A stretch of 8,657 nucleotides of DNA from Ignavibacteria bacterium. GTDB taxonomy: Bacteria > Bacteroidota > Ignavibacteria > Ignavibacteriales > Ignavibacteriaceae. Below are positions 6,545 to 8,657 of this stretch, piece after piece. The translations under genes were made by a program, and so were the position numbers. Under the pieces are notes generated by a model that searched no databases, had not been told where the DNA came from, and saw nothing but the letters and a program-made list of their open reading frames with translations. Position 1 is the stretch's first letter. Each line of letters starts with the position of its first letter. The stretch lies in the NCBI GenBank assembly GCA_030648225.1, contig JAUSIA010000035.1:1-8657 (forward strand), in the 5' to 3' direction.

Positions 6545-7459
6545 TTAAAAAAGCCTATTCATATAATTATACAATGCATTCCATTCATCAGAAGATAATC
6601 TAAAAATATTATTATTAAAGCCATTGCTGTTTACATTATAGATCAATGTCCTGACAAACTTTTGATAGTCCTGTTTCCAGCTATTATCAGAATTTAAAGT
6701 TGTTAAAGCTCTCAACTTATTTGATGTTACCGAGTTAAATACACGTGCACCAGCATCACTTTCATAATTAACCTGGTTTACTTTCTGAACCAGAGTTTGA
6801 ACCGTTGTGCTATTCTCTTCCATAATCAAATTCATTGCGGTCTCAACAGGAATCTGAGCCGGAATTTCTTTTCCTTGTGAAAGAAAATATAATTGATCCA
6901 GTGCAGTTAATTCACTCTCAGTATCAACAGGAGGATCGGGGACAAAAGTCTGCCTGATATAATGAGCTAATGCAATTCGGTCGGATGGAGGAAGATAATT
7001 ATAGGCAATCATTCCAGAACCGGGAATTCCCTGTTCGAGTGTTGTGTAAATACCGGCTATTTTAGGACTATTTTTCCAGCCTTCTTTATTTGTAAAATTT
7101 CTTGGTGGTGGATTTAATCCTGTTGAAGCCGGACCGCTACCTCTTCCATCTTCACCATGACAGGATGCGCAAATTGTTGTATATGCTTCTTTACCCTGAG
7201 CTATCAGCTCCTGAGTAGGCTGGCTTATCTCAATAATATTTATTGGCGGAACAGTTCTCGGTTCAATAACAGGGAGATCAGTCAGCTTTGTAGTATCCGC
7301 TGCAACGAGTGGAATACTCTGCCGGGCGATATTCCCAAGATTTGTTATATATAAAATTCCTAATGCAATAATAACAAACAGTATATATGGATATACAAAT
7401 CCAAATATTTTTCCCGGATCAGATCTTAATTTATTTAAATTATTTTTCAGATTATCCAT
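6545..7459 (-). CDS. Membrane-anchored monohaem cytochrome c (ActE-like or ACIII-to-oxidase carrier)
   Basis: This 304-residue protein has one uncleaved N-terminal membrane helix (about residues 20-40), a proline-rich linker, and a class I cytochrome c domain. The haem site is CASCH (C97, C100, H101), followed by GEDGRGSGPA and NPPPRNFT. The likely distal ligand is M150 in GSGMIAYNYL, and the domain ends near residue 170. The remaining 130 or so residues, rich in Asn, Gln and Thr, have no second CxxCH and match nothing I recognise. It starts 5 bases after the actF stop with no clear ribosome site, suggesting coupled translation, and ends 11 bases before SCO. Within ACIII loci the monohaem subunit ActE resembles this, but it usually precedes actF; here the gene follows it. 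It may therefore be ActE in a different position or a dedicated electron carrier from ACIII to the CuA subunit. Attachment to the periplasmic face is inferred from the haem. Confidence 0.88.
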   Translation of the reverse strand: MDNLKNNLNKLRSDPGKIFGFVYPYILFVIIALGILYITNLGNIARQSIPLVAADTTKLTDLPVIEPRTVPPINIIEISQPTQELIAQGKEAYTTICASCHGEDGRGSGPASTGLNPPPRNFTNKEGWKNSPKIAGIYTTLEQGIPGSGMIAYNYLPPSDRIALAHYIRQTFVPDPPVDTESELTALDQLYFLSQGKEIPAQIPVETAMNLIMEENSTTVQTLVQKVNQVNYESDAGARVFNSVTSNKLRALTTLNSDNSWKQDYQKFVRTLIYNVNSNGFNNNIFRLSSDEWNALYNYMNRLF

Positions 7460-7464
7460 AAAAA

Positions 7465-8550
7465 TTAATGCAATGTAAAGTCAAATCCTCTTTGAAGCTT
7501 TGGATCGCCGACAGGTATTAAATTGTGTTTCTTTGCTTTCATACTAAATATCAGAATAAGTAATCCAAGAATACCAATTGGAAAAACAAAATCGAGCCAG
7601 TTGAATATATAACCATGTCCATTGATCGTAAAGTTAGGCATTACAAGCCAGTATAAATCAAGGTAATGAGATAAAAGAATCCAAACCGACATAAACTTTA
7701 ATCTCTTTGGATTAGTCTTAGCCGGGTATGAAAGTAAAGCACCAAAAGGTATTATAAAATGTACAAATATTAATAGGATTGAAAAATATTCCCAGCCGCC
7801 TGCCCACCTGATTAAGAACCAGAAATTTTCTTCAGGGAGATTTGCATACCAGATTAACATATATTGAGAAAAAGCTATATAACCCCAGAAGCATGTAAAT
7901 GCAAACATTAAAGTTCCGAGGCTGTAGTAATGATCATTATTAAGTCTTGAACTTAAATATCCTCTCTCATTTAATAATATAACAATTAAAGTTAGCGCTG
8001 CAAGAGAAGCCCAGACTGATCCTGAAAAGAAATAAACACCGAAAATTGTTGAGAACCAATGCGGCTCTAAACTCATCAGCCAATCAACCGCAGCCACTGT
8101 TATTGTTATTGCAAAAACCGGTATAAATATTCCTGAAAGAACAATATTCTTTTTTGTTAATCTCTGATCTTTTGTAGTGTCTTGTTTTAGAGAATTTTTA
8201 GTTAAAAAGAAATAGAACAAGCTCCATATTCCAAAAACCACAATCACTCTTATAATAAAAAAAGAAGTATTCAGATATGGTGCTTTACCCTTAAGGATAG
8301 GATCTTCACTTACAACTTCTGTGTGAGACCAATGAAATAACGAGTGAATGCTTAAGATTAATGGAATGGCAAAAATAATAAGCAAAGGAATAGTTGATGC
8401 AAGAAATTCACTTATTCTTCTGAATGGAGTACTCCAGTCGGCACCGGTTAAATATTCAAGTGCAACAAGGAAAAGTGAACCGATACCTATACTTAACAAA
8501 AACATAAAAGCAATCAGATAACTGAAGGATGCACGCACGGGTTCTATCAT
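7465..8550 (-). CDS. actF: Alternative complex III membrane subunit ActF (NrfD/PsrC-like), 5' end disrupted
   Basis: This is an integral membrane subunit of the quinol:cytochrome c/electron-acceptor oxidoreductase ACIII. ActF is one of its two NrfD-like subunits, with ten helices in the known family. The frame from the ATG at 8550 gives 361 residues with nine hydrophobic helices (about residues 9-31, 50-73, 95-116, 135-158, 164-193, 208-233, 250-272, 283-306 and 315-337). Family-like stretches include SYLIAFMFLLSIGIGSLF, LTGADWSTPFRR, SLEPHWFSTIFGVYFFSG and FSQYMLIWYANLPEE. The missing first helix is encoded just upstream in the same frame but is cut by a TGA at 8575-8577 (see the 8551-8655 entry). 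The ATG at 8550 has only a weak GGA three bases upstream. So either a shortened protein is made, the gene is inactive, or the TGA is a sequence error. The next gene begins 5 bases after its TAA stop. Confidence 0.85.
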   Translation of the reverse strand: MIEPVRASFSYLIAFMFLLSIGIGSLFLVALEYLTGADWSTPFRRISEFLASTIPLLIIFAIPLILSIHSLFHWSHTEVVSEDPILKGKAPYLNTSFFIIRVIVVFGIWSLFYFFLTKNSLKQDTTKDQRLTKKNIVLSGIFIPVFAITITVAAVDWLMSLEPHWFSTIFGVYFFSGSVWASLAALTLIVILLNERGYLSSRLNNDHYYSLGTLMFAFTCFWGYIAFSQYMLIWYANLPEENFWFLIRWAGGWEYFSILLIFVHFIIPFGALLSYPAKTNPKRLKFMSVWILLSHYLDLYWLVMPNFTINGHGYIFNWLDFVFPIGILGLLILIFSMKAKKHNLIPVGDPKLQRGFDFTLH

Positions 8551-8655
8551 ATATCCAATGATGCCAAGTATAAGTCAAAAACCAAATAAAGCAATACCTA
8601 ACTTTACAACGCTACCAGGAAGTTCTTTTCTGATGTAACCGGTTTCATTATTCAA
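8551..8655 (-). pseudogene. In-frame 5' part of actF interrupted by a TGA stop
   Basis: Reading on from 8550 in the actF frame, the upstream codons give NNETGYIRKELPGS, then VVKLGIALFGF, a TGA at 8575-8577, then LILGIIGY directly before the annotated methionine. The two hydrophobic halves together make one membrane helix, placed exactly where ActF proteins have their first helix. A TTG at 8655 could be the native start (about 396 residues in all). TGG (Trp) would be the simplest ancestral codon at the stop. TGA is the ordinary stop of three other genes in this window, so general reassignment is unlikely. Alternatively these codons could be the end of a preceding gene, which I think less likely. 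Confidence 0.6.
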
Positions 8656-8657
8656 CA

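Noticed and set aside
8575..8577. Reading the actF TGA as tryptophan or selenocysteine
   Set aside because: SCO, subunit I and ctaB all end in TGA at tight junctions, so TGA is a normal stop here. No selenocysteine insertion hairpin was evident by eye, and a cysteine/selenocysteine has no known role in this helix.

Overview
The window is one uninterrupted, minus-strand gene block from a low-G+C bacterium. It encodes the end of an alternative complex III (ACIII) locus followed by a complete aa3-type haem-copper cytochrome c oxidase locus. In transcription order (right to left) it holds: actF-like membrane subunit (8550-7465, with an in-frame stop near its true N-terminus); membrane-anchored monohaem cytochrome c (7459-6545); SCO copper chaperone (6533-5724); oxidase subunit I (5734-4076); subunit III (4079-3459); subunit IV (3448-3149); subunit II with CuA (3145-2486); haem O synthase CtaB (2474-1611); and a multi-helix membrane protein carrying two cytochrome c domains that runs off the left edge (1594-1).

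All nine genes point the same way. They are separated by 3 to 16 bases or overlap by 4 or 11 bases, so the window is essentially all coding and reads as one operon. I see no tRNA, rRNA, CRISPR, insertion sequence, internal promoter or convincing terminator. The plus-strand open frames lie antisense to these genes and look like shadows.

Functionally, ACIII oxidises menaquinol in the membrane and passes electrons to c-type cytochromes. The anchored monohaem cytochrome could carry them to the CuA centre of subunit II, and subunit I then reduces O2 and pumps protons. SCO would supply or reduce CuA, and CtaB makes the haem O precursor of haem A. No haem A synthase (CtaA) and no Cox11/CtaG-type CuB chaperone lie in the window. 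Subunit I has the Tyr-Ser helix-VI motif of type A2 oxidases instead of the A1 glutamate.

The ACIII-oxidase linkage, A2-type subunit I, AT-rich sequence and protein flavour suggest a Bacteroidota/Chlorobi-group organism, perhaps Ignavibacteria. That placement is an inference from gene content and remembered family patterns, not from a search. The observations most worth a second look are the in-frame TGA in the first membrane helix of ActF and the unusual eight-helix dihaem membrane cytochrome at the end of the operon.
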